A stretch of DNA of 64,000 nt from Trichoplax adhaerens (GCF_000150275.1 NW_002060951.1:2118297-2182296); one strand, 5' to 3'; shown: positions 1-17,505, counted from the stretch's first letter. A program made the numbers and translations. Notes: generated by a model from the letters alone, not told the origin.

Positions 1-67
1 TGTGATTTGTACGCATTTAGTAAAACGAAAAACCTTTGATAACCTGGATTGTTGCTGCGCAATTTAG

Positions 68-1348
68 GAACAGTCAATGGATGAATTAGCGAAAGAAATC
101 GTCGATAAGTGGACTGAAAGTCCATCAGATGATGCTAGACTCGGTAAATTAACAATTATGATATATGATTGCTCCAATACAAATATTTGATATGATATTA
201 CAGTATGCTTGAAACAAAATTGTTCTTATTACTGTAATCATGAATATGATATCCTTTAGTATGCCATCTTTATGAATCAAAGCATTTACTTTTTGATAAT
301 TAATTTATATATATATATACAGCATATACGAGTATATATATTATTTAGGGCAGTAACTGCACCATATAGTCAATGATAGTAATATGTTTTATGATTCATA
401 GAATGCAGCCTTTCCAAGACTGCAGAAGGAAGCATCAATATAGAATCGGCATTAAAAAGCGCCATTTCTGATATCGCTACAGTTCAAATACACGAGAGAA
501 ATGTAATGGATCAGAAGGAGAAAACAGTATGCGAACGTTACGGCTACGAAAGTACAGGAGGAGCGGTCGAAAGGGGATCATATCCTGATTTAAAAGGCTT
601 ATTACTGCAGGCAATCATGAATCGATGAAATGTTACAATTACCGAAGTTATACAATAATATAATCAGATTACTAAAGCATCTGATGTGAAATACTTCAGC
701 ATCAGTTCTCAGTGCAAATGCTGTTTGACCAGATTAATATCAAGTATTTGATCACTTAGGGTAGTGAATGATCATTAATTTCATATTACATCGAAGTTAT
801 TTGTACATTCCGTAATAGATACCTTTCTTTCAAATCGTATCAAGTTAGCAATTGTATTGATATTTATGCAATTCAGAACGCTACCTTAACTTTACGAAAT
901 GATGACGATGATTTATCGGACAATATGATCTCAGGTATTTTAAAACCTTGACAATAATTCTATATTTATAATCTAACAATCATGATAGATTATGATAGCT
1001 GCTGTTTATCAAACGGTCCATAAAATAGTTATAGGATTTATTACAGATATTATAATTATCAAATAATAATGAGCTCGTAAGAAATTAAACTAGAAAATAT
1101 TTTGACAACTAATGCTTCTTTTCTTTCTCTCGAATCATTCGTGCAATCAATTGTATTTAGATTTCCACCCTAATACCAACACTGCGGCTGTCGCTGTAGA
1201 AGAGCGTCACAAGCGAGAAGAGCAGAAGGCTTCACATGCAGCGCGTGTAGAAAGGGATAAAATTAATAGGCAAAAAGAGAAACAGAAAGTTGCAGATAGA
1301 AAAGAAAGAGAAAAAAAGAGAACGCAAAAGAGAGAAAGAAGGCGTTAG
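68..1348 (+). CDS. CCDC43: CCDC43 homologue, 3' part (5' exons outside the window)
   Basis: Predicted exons are 68-143, 402-526, 877-934 and 1161-1348 (TAG stop). Phases agree at all three junctions and give 148 codons plus stop. A splice acceptor at 66-67 shows that the start lies upstream of the window. Two blocks match the CCDC43 family as I know it: the N-terminal visible stretch EIVDKWTE, and a charged C-terminal coiled coil that begins NTNTAAV and ends EREKKRTQKRERRR. The middle (exon 3) carries an acidic NDDDDLSDN run, like the acidic region of the vertebrate protein. CCDC43 is a small coiled-coil protein of poorly defined role, so no function is claimed. The exon 2 donor (ACA before GTATGC at 527) was chosen because it alone restores frame and family spacing; reading through instead ends at a TGA near 628. 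Confidence 0.8.
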
Positions 1349-2879
1349 CCATTGTGACATCTTCATAGAAATTTTAGCGAACGTTAACAGTTTTCCTGCG
1401 TTTTACCGACTATGTCAGAAGTCTAGCCAGTAACAATGCATGCTCAATTGCATATACGAAGAGGGTTGACAGCTTTGTGTAGTATATTAATATCATATAT
1501 TTTATTATTAGGACTACAGACCTTTTATTTTATCATATCTACTTTTGTTTACGCCAATTATTCTGTAATATTTTCTTATGAAGAATTATACTAATAGCTG
1601 AGATTTCAAAATTTAGTGTTTGGTTACAATACTCTACACCAGGAATGTTAATACCATAAAGTTGCTATTATACAACATAATTTCAGAAATTATTTCATAA
1701 TAGTCCTTTCATCTTGTAGTCTGGATTGCACGATTAACACAGTCATTAATTTTCTGTCAAGTTGTACAAACTTTTTCTCACGATTGTCAGACAAAATGCA
1801 ATTTTTTAGGTTGATACGATGCTTAAGTTGTATAATACTTTCGATGACTTTTTAATGCTGTATACTACTATCATTTGCGTATTTACTAGTGACAGTAGCG
1901 GTATTTTATGCTAGGATTTAAAAATAAATATAACGATATTAATTAACTAGGTAATTCCAGCGTTCACATTGCTTAGAATTACAGGTACATATTTATTGTT
2001 ATCTAACGAAATATAGTTAATAAAAATTTAATTTCAATGCTGCGCTGTTTGGTTGCTTTCATTTTAATTAGGTGTAAGCTGATGAAACCAATGCTTACTC
2101 TGTCATTGTAATAGACCTTGGAACATACGTTACACTGTACAACATACAACTAGTTTAGATATTTAAATAGTTAATTTAAATAGTATCGCCTTATCAGATA
2201 CTGAAAAATTTAAAACTATACAATTGATTGAACACGAATTAATTTACAGTAAATAACGATTCCACAGCCAGATCAAGTACTAACGCTGGATAGATATAAG
2301 TACGCATATATGATGTTATGGAGCTGTCAATATAGAAATTTTATTTTATAACAGACTAGCAACACCAGCTCATTAAATTGTCCAATTCATATAACTTCAG
2401 ATTATCAAGATTCTATTCCATGAACAGAACAATTTTTGCAGGTTATGATCTAATAAGTAGTCAATCTATCTTATAGCATTACAGATTACATTATTTTCGT
2501 TCTTGACCACAATTTGCAATTGAATGGTAAAATTCAATCACGACTAATAACTAAAATAAGATTTTCTATCCGTATTTATCTAATTGGAGAAAAGGCATTA
2601 ATTGTAACGGGTATAGTTTTATTTAAAAGCAGTAATTAGATAGGTAATTTTCTCGTCATCTATTAGTTGACTATATAATCATCTAGCAAATCAATTACAG
2701 ACTGGAGTTATAGAACATACGAGTGTGTGTAAAAGCTTTATTAAATTCTTCGTCCTGAATAAATTGCCTTGTATTACGTTACCAACAAATGTAAGCAATG
2801 CTACTGAACGGCGACGTAAATTAAACTAAATACCGCATAATATTTTATAAAATACGTTACATATATTTCACATCTTAAT
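1349..2879. other. Convergent intergenic region between CCDC43 and NDUFV1
   Basis: About 1.5 kb of AT-rich DNA separates two convergent 3' ends. I see no coding exon. TTTATT at 2737-2742 reads AATAAA on the minus strand, about 140 nt past the NDUFV1 stop, and is a candidate polyadenylation signal for that gene. Confidence 0.6.
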
Positions 2880-6387
<3,508 letters not shown>

Positions 6388-6407
6388 GTTAGAAATTGAA
6401 CGAACAC

Positions 6408-8050
6408 TCTACAGTACAGTACAGTACTTTACCGTAAGTTACAGTACATAATACTGTGGCAAACCAAGTTAGCGGCTGGTGCCTACTGTACAGTAGTGCT
6501 GTAGACGTCGAGCGATTGGACGTCCAACGGACGTTCGATTTTGGACGTTCGGTATGTACTGTACGTTCGTTGTCAGATCGGACGTCGACGAACTGTACTG
6601 TACAGTGTACAGTGTACAGTACAGCGTATACAGTCAGTTTGTACTGTATAATCCCACCCCAATACTGTACTATACTGTACAGTACATACAGTACAGTAGT
6701 ACAAACGTCTTTTACAACACTTTGTATTTCAGAGTCATGACTACAGTACAGTATACTGTACGCTGTTACGTACTACTGTACAGTATACTGTAGTATAGTC
6801 TTATACCGTACTGTACAGTGTACACTATATACTGTAGTGTTAACACTGTACACTGTGTACGTTGGTACGTTCAATGAACGTCCGACGTTCAAATTGGACG
6901 TTTGTACGTTCGTTCATTAAAACTGGCTAACGTCCACAGTACTACTGTACAGTACTACTGTTGAGTACTACTGAGTACAGTATAACATTTAGTAGTCCAG
7001 ACTGTGTGGTACAGTACGGTGCACTGTAACTCGAGTCAAAAAAAAAAAATCACGTGATGAGAGAACGAACTACAGTCTCTACTGTACAGTACAGTACTGT
7101 ACTGCAGTGATCCGAACCAGTCACCGGATCACCGCTAAAATGCAACCATACAGTACAGTGTACAGTACTGTACATGTGAAACGCGTGACGTTGGCGGACG
7201 CCTATTTTGCTGTACTGTATTGCCCGAAAGTGATCAATTATTGGGTTACGCACTGTATGCTGTACCTTATATATTTTGTATATTCCATAATGTGCACTGG
7301 TCGTCACTTAGCATCCTGGAAAGAGATACAGAATGCATCTATGGAAGCTGTTCAGCTATCTATGCTTATATCATCAATCACAATCATCCGATCGAAATCA
7401 ATCAAGATGTCGTGTAATCTGCTGAAGCATATCATCAACACAGCAATAGTCGTATAAAACCAGTTGCAGTCACAAGATTTAGAAGACTAGTAACAGCACA
7501 TGGATTTCAACTAGCCTTTTATATCAATGTTTTCTGTGCTTCGCTTATGGGACAAGATTTACAGTACAGTTCTGCAACGTACCGTACACTGTACTGTACA
7601 GTACAGTACGGTACCAGGAACTTCTCAACTTTACAGTACTGTACACTGTACAGTACAGTACTATACAGTACAATACTGTACATTGTACAGTACAGTACAG
7701 TATACTCAGAGTACAGTACAGTACTGTACTGTATACTGTAGTTCAGTAGTCCGTGAGCTCTCTAAGTAAGTAAGTAATCATTATTGCCTTGAAAACGAGT
7801 CAAGAATCCCACCTACACTCGGATATTTTAATTGAAACAGACTAGTCTTTACCATGGACTAATAAATCTTGAAATAAATAGTCCTTGTCCTTACTAGGAT
7901 CAAATTTAGAACCCTCTTTATTTTAAACAGTAACTCGCTTATATCTTCTTTCTAGTCTCGCGAGCAACTACAGAGTACAGTATACATAACCTATGCAGTA
8001 CTGTACATGAACATAACACTTTATTGTACAGTACTGTATATACTGTATAT
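6408..8050. repeat. Satellite-like block of the palindromic unit ACTGTACAGT/GTAC
   Basis: Imperfect arrays of ACTGTACAGT, TACAGTAC and GTACTGTAC dominate about 6408-7045, 7083-7180, 7558-7745 and 7970-8050. Because the unit is its own reverse complement, both strands read alike and spurious open frames occur on both. A second motif, GGACGTTC, is clustered at about 6513-6610 and again, inverted, at about 6870-6940. The unique inserts 7190-7550 and 7750-7970 are not made of this unit. The block lies immediately upstream of the NDUFV1 start, so that gene's promoter must lie within or beside it. Confidence 0.9.
7220..7560 (+). pseudogene. Possible decayed transposon-type zinc-finger reading frame inside the satellite block
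   Basis: In one frame the unique insert reads an ATG-started segment containing CSAIYAYIINHNHPIE, then a TAA at about 7415, then a further open stretch with RIKPVAVTRFRRLVTAHGF that runs on towards 7560. Cys-x-Ala followed by HNHP resembles the end of FLYWCH/FAR1-type zinc fingers found in Mutator-like and related transposases. The match is short, and the stop interrupts it, so a relic of a mobile element is only a suggestion. A chance open frame is a real alternative. Confidence 0.25.
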
Positions 8051-8365
8051 TTTAAATAATAATATCAGCTGTCATATATTCTTAGATCAAAATTTGTAAA
8101 AATTTTATTCTCTGCTTTTAATATACCCGTACATTAGAGCAAGCATATAACACAAGATCAGAGCACGATCTGGCTGAGCTTTGAGCTCTCTTATAAATTA
8201 GGTATCTAACTAATTCCCCTTCCCTGCCCTTAGCCGAAGATGATTTAATTATAACAAACCATATACAGTACTATCTCTCGTATAGCTAATAAATAAATGT
8301 TATTAACAATTAATGAAATCTTAATTACTAATTACTAATTACTAAGGCTAATGCCACAATTAATT

Positions 8366-8430
8366 GACGGAGTCTATACTCCGTCATAAAGGCATATACC
8401 ACGGACTACTAAAAATACATCTAGTAGTTT
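8366..8430. repeat. Pair of adjacent hairpins, possible MITE remnant
   Basis: 8366-8385 is a perfect 8-bp stem (GACGGAGT/ACTCCGTC) with loop CTAT. It is followed by CATAAAGGCATATACCAC (8385-8402) and a second stem between ACTACTA and TAGTAGT at 8405-8428. The 18-bp linker recurs with one mismatch beside another hairpin at 53093-53110. Confidence 0.55.
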
Positions 8431-10214
8431 ATGCATACACGTATTAAAGTGAAATATCACTGCGATACCCTTTTTGAGATGATAGGAATTCGTTCACTTT
8501 TTTAACACAATACAAATAATTGTATTATTTCGAATGTTCCGTAAACTTTTTACTGTGCTATATATTCTTGTACATATTTTTGCTCAATATTTATTTCATA
8601 AATTCCGCACAAATGAGTATATTAATTATCAAAGAATTTTACTACTTAATATTTAATACCATATACGGATAACGCTGTTGCTTATTTCGGGGAATAGATT
8701 GATACTGAAAAAAGTTAGCAGGTCTTAGTGATATTTGCAATCTCCTTAGCTGTATCTTAGTAGATCATAGTTATTTTTACAGCGTAAGTAACTCCCAACT
8801 TAAGAATATCGCAGGCAGGTTGAAATAGCAGTTGCGAACTGGCCCAACTGAAACCTATCATTCGTCTTGTTGACGCTAGAAATTAGAAGTAGAATTTATA
8901 AGTTAAGATGGAATGGTCTAGGACGATAACCTTACGTAATAAGTTTATCATGGAACTTTATCCAGTAGTTTAATAGTTTCTAATGCTAAGTAAAAAATTT
9001 AATGAATTTAGACTGTATTTTTAACTAGTACGAATTCTTCAGATCCCCTTTGATAGTTTAGTGTAAGATCGACCAAATGATTGAGAAGTACAAGTATTCT
9101 AATTTTTTCGTAACTTTTTAGCCAAGGAAAGCACATTCTCAATACGGATTGCTAGTAAGAATATTCCTAGGCTGTAATAACATAAACGTTAACATTCCTA
9201 TCGTATTCTCACTTAATAACTTACGTGTTGCTTTATATTTAGTAAGTGTTAAGCTAAACTCTATTATAGTAATTTCTACCTAATTTTTACTCAGATTCGT
9301 TTCCATACTACAGCTTTACAAGCTAGAATTATATAATCACTGTTCTACAATAAATCTTCTGGTTTGGCTTTAATGTATAATATCTTTTTCTGCAACCACC
9401 GAGTGTACTATCAACTAGCATCAAAATTTTCTAGACCATAAAACAGCTCTCGGACGGCCTGAGCATTAATGACCAAATTGTAGTAAACCAAGGAAATGGT
9501 TTCACAAAAAATTTAAATATTTTCAATTATTTGCTATTCATTTATATTTTATAACTCGCGGTAAATGAGCAAACGGGAAGTACTTCCTTAATAACTATGC
9601 TACAGCATAGTATTAACTGTACGTCCAAAAATGCCAATACCGGATTATATGCAGTGACAAACTCAAGCTTGAATGCTAATTACAATTGTTGCATAATTCG
9701 AGGCAAACTTAATTCAAACTAATGCATAATTAATCCTTCATTTATATTTAGATATTTAGCTAGTAGTCATTATATTATTCTGCTAGAAAGATATTATAAA
9801 ATTTATCTATTTATCCATGTACCGTTTTAATACCTATTGATACTACGTTCATGCTAGATAAAAACTATAATGTTAAAAAATCTCCACAGAAGATGTACCG
9901 TAGCACTGCTGTGCGTATTAGAGGTTCTTTTACTTAATACATATTTGAGCCAACTTTAGGCTTAAAGTTATCTATTCAAGGTTAATTCCTTCATATGGAA
10001 TACCCTTGGATATCAGGTATGACTTCATTTCCTCAATAATCATTTTGTGCTAGATATAAGGTAGAAGTTAAGAAGTTAATTTGGTGATGCGATCCTATGA
10101 CTCAAAAAGCTAACGACGAAATTGGTCAGTGCTTAGTTGCTACTGCACAAGGATATATTGTGATTGCAGGGTTCTTGTGTGTATAGTAAACCATCTATAA
10201 CTTTCGTATAACGT

Positions 10215-10220
10215 TTTATT
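10215..10220 (-). terminator. Polyadenylation signal AATAAA of receptor gene A
   Basis: TTTATT on the plus strand reads AATAAA on the minus strand, 12 nt past the predicted TAA stop of gene A at 10232. Its position supports the tiny last exon. Confidence 0.55.
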
Positions 10221-10231
10221 GGAGACTACAA

Positions 10232-13200
10232 TTACATCCTACTGCAATCAATTTGCTGAGAAAATAACGTACGCTGGCTTTGAATCATACATGGCACACA
10301 TAGCTAGTACAGCATTTCCTAAAAAGGATATAGCAACTGACCCTATAGATTTCTTCTTTTAACTGATTGATGTCTTCAGATTCCGCATACAATTTACTAG
10401 ACCCCTTCGTACCACTTGTCCAGAGCCGATTCCCAACATTACTGTTATTATTAGTATTACTCGATATTGTTTTCCTGTTTCTTACAAATTCTTTCATCTT
10501 AAGAGAAATTAAATAGTGGCATTTTATCAATTTTAATTCTACTACCTCTAGCTAGCGATTAGCATGGAGAATTCATGGTCACTTTCACTTCCTAAACACA
10601 TTACGTTAGGAGTTTAGAAGTGCTAAATCAGATAGATGATTTATTTTCTAGGGCTTTCCTATGACTAGACTTTTATAAACTATATACTGTAGGAAGCATA
10701 TAGGTTATGAATATCGCCAACTCTAAAAAATTAATACGCTACTTAACCTATTCGGTAATACTCACAGTAGGTATAAAAATGATGCAAGTGGTAATAGTCG
10801 TAGCAAAAAATATGAAAGATGCAACCAGAGCGTAAGCAATATGAGGTTCAGCAAATGTAAATTCATGTAAAATAACTCCAACCGTTGATAGTAATGCAAC
10901 ATTATAAATTGAAACCGCAATTAACTTGGAATCATTTAACTCCTGTATGTGCACATAACGTGTTTCCCAGGCAAGAAATGCACCAAAGATCATCACCAGA
11001 AATTTATATCCATACGTGACACCCAGCCAAATCGACATATTTTCTGAACGACAAACTAAGATATTATAAAAGGTCTCTACCTCTCCATTTACAGACATAA
11101 GCCTCTGAAATACAAAATTTAAACAATCAAATATATCTATATAGAATAGCAGCACCTATCCCAAGCTATCTATAATGATGCATAATTGTTGAAAATATCT
11201 ATAGCAAACAAGTGTAATAAAATGATATTAACTATAAACTTAAATTATATGAACTAGCATCAATCAGTGAGTGTATCTATTAGTATTGTTACTACGGCAT
11301 CCTTCTTGCGAAAATAACCTTTAATTATGGTTGAGCTAAGTGATACAGATTAATAATAAAGTGAGAAAGGCATTTAATTAATATTTAATCAATACCAAGC
11401 AATATTATCGTACTAAAAATAAAGCAGTCGCCTTGAATTGATAAATTAAACAGGGTTTATTGGAGCTAATATAATATCTGCTTAAATTATTCATCAAATA
11501 ATCATCAAATATTAAGGATTTACGAGATGATAAAACCTCTATCAACAACTCTTGAGGTAAAACTACTTCAGAACTTATAGATAAATGTATTATTGTAACG
11601 CTATACTGATGACCTGAAAATCATTTGTAAGTATAATAAATTGCTCATCATATTATAATTTATCGCATGCTATGCGTCATCTCTATATTGATATAAAGAC
11701 TTAATTAAAGTTTGTTTACAACAAAAGGCTTAATAAAATGTTAAATACGATCTTTTTTTAATACCTTATTTGGTAAATCCTGGACTGTTGTCTCAAGTGG
11801 ATTTATTATTTGCCAGCAAGTTAAGATGATTAAATCAATCATAACAAGGCTTATCAACCTTAAGATTACATGTCGATCTTTAATGTTCTAAAATTATTAT
11901 GATCGATTCAGTAACAGTACATATCAGTGCTAGCCAATTCTTATTGCTTATATATCCGTTCATATATTAAGAATGTAAAGCTATAATCCAGTACTGATAA
12001 GGAATAAGCTATTAGCAAAGATTTCTCAGTTCGGAAATCCATTATATTAGAGTAAAATAAATGATAATCTTAAACTTACAAAGGACTAACTATACACCGT
12101 ATATAGCTACTATATTTCGTAAGCATCTTACCACTTTTTTAGAAAATTTATTCCTATAAATGGCATAAATTCTCCAGGTTTTACAGAATAAAGCCCCAAA
12201 ACCGAGTGTAAACCCTATACTTAATTGCCAAGTAGCAATGGTACATGCATATTTAACCATATCTTGTCGCATGATACTCCAATCTAAGCCAAATAGTACA
12301 ATTGCTAAATAACAGCAAACGCTTCCAGCTAGCATGAGAACATTAATCCTAGGACTTGTAATTTTGACTATCCTACAAAACAATAGTTCCATAGTAAAGC
12401 ATTTGAATCTACTGCAGTACGAAAATTCAGTAAAGTTACAATCCTTGCTATCGTAACCCGTTAAAATACTGCTATTGGTAAATTTATGACCTAGTAGATC
12501 GTTTAGAAATATTAAATGCAATAATGCTCAGTGCAAACAAGATCCCAATGCCAGACAAGACTGCAAATACGATAAATACTCCAAAGCCGATACCAAGATT
12601 GACAACAACTATTCGTACATGATCCATTGGGATTTTTTTGCCTATAATTAAAAGTCCGAATATATTATATTATTTTCTCTCATCCACATCGTATTTAGCA
12701 TGATAAATAAAAATGTGTTCGTTAATTAAAGGAATATCGTTATATAGCAATGTAAACTATGGTAATTTTGCATATTTAACGGTAAATTAATATTTCAGTA
12801 GCGTAAAATACCACTGTATGATCAATTATCTTACACATACCTTTCCAGGCAACGAAACTTTCGTTTATAGAAACGCTATCATTAAAGACGTCGTAAAATC
12901 CTACTTGCAAAGTATAATTTATATACTTATTTCCTGCAATAAAAGAATATCTTATAGTGAGATAAGTTAATAAGAAAGGATCGATTAATTAACGATCGCG
13001 AAGTACTCTAGACATCAGCTTAGAAATTGAGTATACTGTTAATATATGGATAATTTGATATTTCAATTTCATCCCAATAGCATAACTGAAAAGTATTGAG
13101 CCAAACATGCAGATATAATCTCAAAACTTACTTTGATATTGCATATACTTCACGTTGCCAATTCTATTTCCATCAACGAATTTTATTTTACCCTAAGAAG

Positions 13201-16200
13201 ACAATACCAATGTTGGTAAATTATTAGCATTAACAAAAAATTAAAAATAATTATAAATTATTGCATAGTTACTCTAAATCAATAAGCTTTCTAAATTTAT
13301 TCTATCTATATATTTAAAAGGCTACCGGTATGTCATAAGTATTATTTTAGCGTACGGTCTGAAAATACAATTAATTCAATTCAAATACCAGCATTCAATG
13401 TAGGAGCGGTAATAATTCATGAACACTGACGTAAAGTAACAATCTCGATAAATTAAGCATATACAATCTTGATAAATGTTGATTAACAGAATTTATGGTT
13501 ATCTTGAACATACACTTATGCCGATAAATGAAACATTATTCAGAGCTTCTTGAAAGATGGACCTCGTTAATATATCTTTATAGTTAAAATCTGCTAATGT
13601 ATGCCCATGGTACTTTTTTAAGATATGATCGGTAGTATTCAAACCCAGTGCTATAGACCAAACAGCATCGTAAGCATAAGGGAAAGTACCAGTCAGATGA
13701 GTACGATTTCCAAAATTCTTATATTCCGTTAAGAATTGATCAGGCGTCTATGGAAGAATATAAAGCAAAAAGCTGTAGTCTTGTCGAATAATACTGTATA
13801 CTTATCTTAGTATTTAATCATGTAAGATTTAACTAGATAGCTTACATAGCCACTAAGTCGAGGTTCCTTAAGGTCAGGCAAATTGACACCTTTAAAGGCA
13901 AAGTAACCGTCGAGAACTTTCAAAATTTCGTTAATACTGCAATTTAACTTATTTTCATCATAGTTTTGAAACATCCAATTGCTATAAAACCAGCCACTCA
14001 AAAACCAAACATATTTTGGACCATATAAATTTTGTTTAAAAGCCTGTCGAATAGAATTTTCAAAACATTTCGTATGCGATTGTGCATTGTAAATGATTTA
14101 TAGTTAACATAATAATGTAATATTTACCGAGCAAATAACTGATAGTACATCAGAAGGATAAGCAAGCACCATAATAATCCTTGCTTTACTTTCCTAATAG
14201 AAAATAGTCAGGACTATTTAATTGAGGGCTTAATGTAATGTACGTACTCTATATTTATTATTCGAGCTAAGCAATATGTAATAAAAATAGTGATCTGCAA
14301 ATATCACTGAACATCTGTTTAAAATGTTAGTCTGACATGTTAAACAGAATATCTTTTCTTTAAGATAGAAATATGTGGCGAAGTTATACATGTTGTGTGT
14401 GCCTTCATAATAGACGTATGTGTTTTTTTAGTCTAAATAAAATTTTTATAGCGATCAAGTATGCCTCTTCTCGCTGGTATACTACAATAGCGTTATGAAA
14501 TATCTAAAATTAAAAAGTAATTAACATCGCTAGTAGGTCTAGCATCTCACGATAACCGGTGCATTGCAACAATCTTACTTTAATTCGAGCAAGGTGAAAG
14601 TCAACTTCGCTTGAGAATGTTTCACTAGCCAAAATTTCCATATTTGCTAATTTAGCTCTCTGTCTTAAGTCTCTAGCAGTCTAATAAAATATGACGTATA
14701 ATATTAAATGACTATTAATTTATGGAATATTAATGATTTTGGCCATTATTATACTTATCAATTCATGTTGGTCTTACAGTAACAGTAATAATTATCATCA
14801 TTACGAATACACCAATCAAATAATTATTATGCTGATATAAATATTGCAACTTTTGTTGAAGAAAAATAGCCAATTAGGTTAAATTAGATTATTAAAACAA
14901 TGTACGACATAATTAAGATCAAAGTATGAAATGATCATTATTTTACAGTACTTTGCAACATACATAAGTAAAGAAATCAGCAGAATGGTTGATGATCGCA
15001 AATTTTTTCCATGAGTAATGCTTCAGCAACGCTATCCTGGCTGGATTAAAACTATAAGCGGAAACTGATGTTCGATAAAAGTAGGGATATAACTTCCTAT
15101 CTCCTAATTTCATAGAGACGGCGGCACTTGACATCTATGCACATGCCGACAAATAGAGAAATAAAAGAAAGAATACGTAGTAAAGAATAGTGATTCTACA
15201 ATATTACGAGATGCGTTTTAAACATTACCATTCCAGCAATGTTCGTAATATAAATTATAAGTAATCATTTGATAATGATTATGAAATCATATAATAATAT
15301 ATATTTTAATTAAAGGTATCAATCCCTACCACAAAAATAAGTCTAGCAACAAATTAATATTACGATGCGACAATATTGAAGAAGAAACTTTAACAAATCT
15401 TTTAGCATGACTTACCACAAGTAAATTCCAATATTTTGATATAGCTGCCACAGCTTCACAGTTTGGAGACAATATTGGTCCATAAATGATCATTTTTTGA
15501 GGTTTGTTACTTACAAGTTTAAAAAATTGTTTGATAGCGTAGGCTGAATTATGCTAAGGAAATACATAAAACAAAGCAATCAATTTAAATGAACGAAACT
15601 AAAATGAATATTAAAGTACCATATTAATGATGCAATAAAATTCTATGGAAACTATAAAATAATAACTATTGCATAATAAAATTATGAATTAATGATTTAC
15701 ATCAATCAATTCATATCATTGGCCACTTAAATAGTGAAATAAAATAAATAATATTTTTTGCAATTAATAACGAAACAAAAACGTATCAAAATCCATTAGT
15801 AAGCTCGATCCTTCACGAAATGTTTTAGTAATTTTATCGTACATCAAATTTAAATTCACAATTTATATTAATTTCGCAATTGATAGTGTTGTATAAAGTA
15901 TAAATGAAGGCTAATTGAAATCAAGTTATAAGTATAATAATAAAGTGAAGACTGCAGTGATCTCAGCTAATTACAGAAGTGTGTTAGGGAACGCAAAGAT
16001 AGTATGTAGTGTAGAACAATATATCTTGATAAAGTAAGTGTTGATTAGAGTTAAAAACCCATACATTACAGAGACTCTATTTCTCAATCAGTTATTGATT
16101 GGTAAGTTAACATGTAGTCACCCTCTCCTTCCGTACATTTCGCGAATAATACCGTAATAAAAACTAATATCTACCGTATATTAGTCTGTCTGATAGCTAT

Positions 16201-17505
16201 AGAATAGCCGAGCGATGTTTAAATTGCGCATTAACATTCTTTCGGTTCTCTTCAGTAATGGATAAGATGTGGTTTTACACCGTTCTATCATTCGACATGA
16301 GTAAATTGCTACCGCTGAACGATCGCCAAGCTTATATCTCTAAGCAATAGGTTAAGTACATAGAGTATTTCAGATTGAAGTAAAATTTTGCCTTAAAAAA
16401 ATTAATCATATCTGTATGGGCATTGTTAAATAGCTACAAAATGGAAATGCTCAGATTTTCATTAAAAGCTATCAAATCATATAAATAATCCTTAAACGAT
16501 AATTAAAAAATTTAAACTACAGAGCAATAAAGAATTCGTTTAAGCTTTCAAGTTACTAACAGATGTAATGTGAGCACTAATCTAGGATTTGTAGTAAAAC
16601 ATAGCTCAATTGACTTTCTATCCCACTAGTACTGTGATCAGTTTGTTTAAATAGAAAATCTGTACTTGATATTTACGATAAATATAAATAGTGAAAACAA
16701 TGTTTGAAAACAATGTTTATGGCGAAATCAGGAACTAAAATAGACTTAATCTTAGCCTACTTTACGATAAAAAAGCTCAATTATTCGGTGTTTAATTGGC
16801 TTCGCTTCTTATGCTAGTTTGACACATGAATTTTAGTATGTAGTACTTTATATATTATAGCAACAACTAAGATTATCGATCATTAATTGAACTAAATAGT
16901 TAAAATCTGCTAGTTGTACTTTGTGAAAAATAATGTGTGATTTATCATAGCATACAGCAGTAGTTCTTTTTCATTATAGATTAACGTTATTGATGCGATC
17001 GAGTACTAAAGTTTTAAATTATAATTATAGTAGTAGCCGGATTTCTATTATTCGCTATTCATTGAAGCTTTTCGAGAAGAAAAAATTTATAAGCCAACTC
17101 GAAAGATGCTGTTCTAGTTGGTATTTTGCGCAAGGTTTATAATATTTCAGATATTTCAGATAACGTAAATAGATATTTATTCTGTTGTTCTTAGGGGTAA
17201 TATAACGCCAAATGCAAATATAGGTGTAGCATCAAATGTAGATATATGTTCCCTACCTGTGTATCCAAAACGACGTTATCTAATTTATAATCTTTTAGAA
17301 TATCTTGTCTGTTGTTAACATCTCTGATAGCCAACATAACAGCTTGCAAGTAGCCATTTGCGGCATTTATAGCAAATCCTTGACTTAAAGGATGGAGAGT
17401 ACCAAGGTATAGGATAGTTTTATTATTTTCCATGTCTTGCACTTTGCAATTACACGCTAAAGCTAGATTTAAAGTAAAAATAAATATGAAATAGCGGAAG
17501 GACAT
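10232..17505 (-). CDS. GABA-B-like class C GPCR, paralogue A, complete
   Basis: Fifteen exons: 17505-17257, 15553-15416, 15134-14964, 14680-14579, 14193-14128, 14043-13846, 13747-13514, 13192-13132, 12933-12841, 12641-12491, 12372-12132, 11887-11765, 11104-10766, 10497-10342, 10255-10232; 2346 nt, 781 aa plus stop, every phase consistent. Residues 1 to about 18 form a signal peptide. About 30-430 is the Venus-flytrap ligand domain (YLGTLHPLSQGF, SFNPARIALLKH, LSGWFYSNW, YAYDAVW, GKIKFVDGNRIGNV). TM1 is in exon 10, TM2-3 in exon 11 (GFTLGFGALFCKTWRIYAIY), TM4 in exon 12 and TM5-7 in exon 13 (FLAWETRYV, ELNDSK). The tail is short and Ser/Asn-rich, ending in a small helical stretch DINQLKEEIYR. 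GABA-B-type receptors couple to Gi/o at the plasma membrane as obligate dimers; the ligand here is unknown. The last exon (QIDCSRM) is tiny and less certain than the rest. Confidence 0.93.
15554..17256 (-). other. First intron of receptor A (1.7 kb)
   Basis: It joins the exon ending LDTQ to the exon starting HNSAY, which is contiguous in the receptor family. I see no other gene in it. Confidence 0.7.

Larger units (their letters stand above)
8051..10231. other. Intergenic region downstream of receptor gene A
   Basis: AT-rich DNA with no supported exon. It holds the two small hairpins listed separately near 8366-8430 and the polyadenylation signal of gene A at 10215-10220. Otherwise I see nothing. 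Confidence 0.55.

Noticed and set aside
628-630. Reading CCDC43 exon 2 through to the TGA near 628
   Set aside because: That would remove the acidic region and the C-terminal coiled coil, which fit the family when exon 2 ends at 526.
6456-7769. Several overlapping open frames on both strands rich in Tyr, Cys, Thr and Val
   Set aside because: They are translations of the self-complementary GTAC repeat and have no independent protein signature, apart from the short HNHP piece reported separately.
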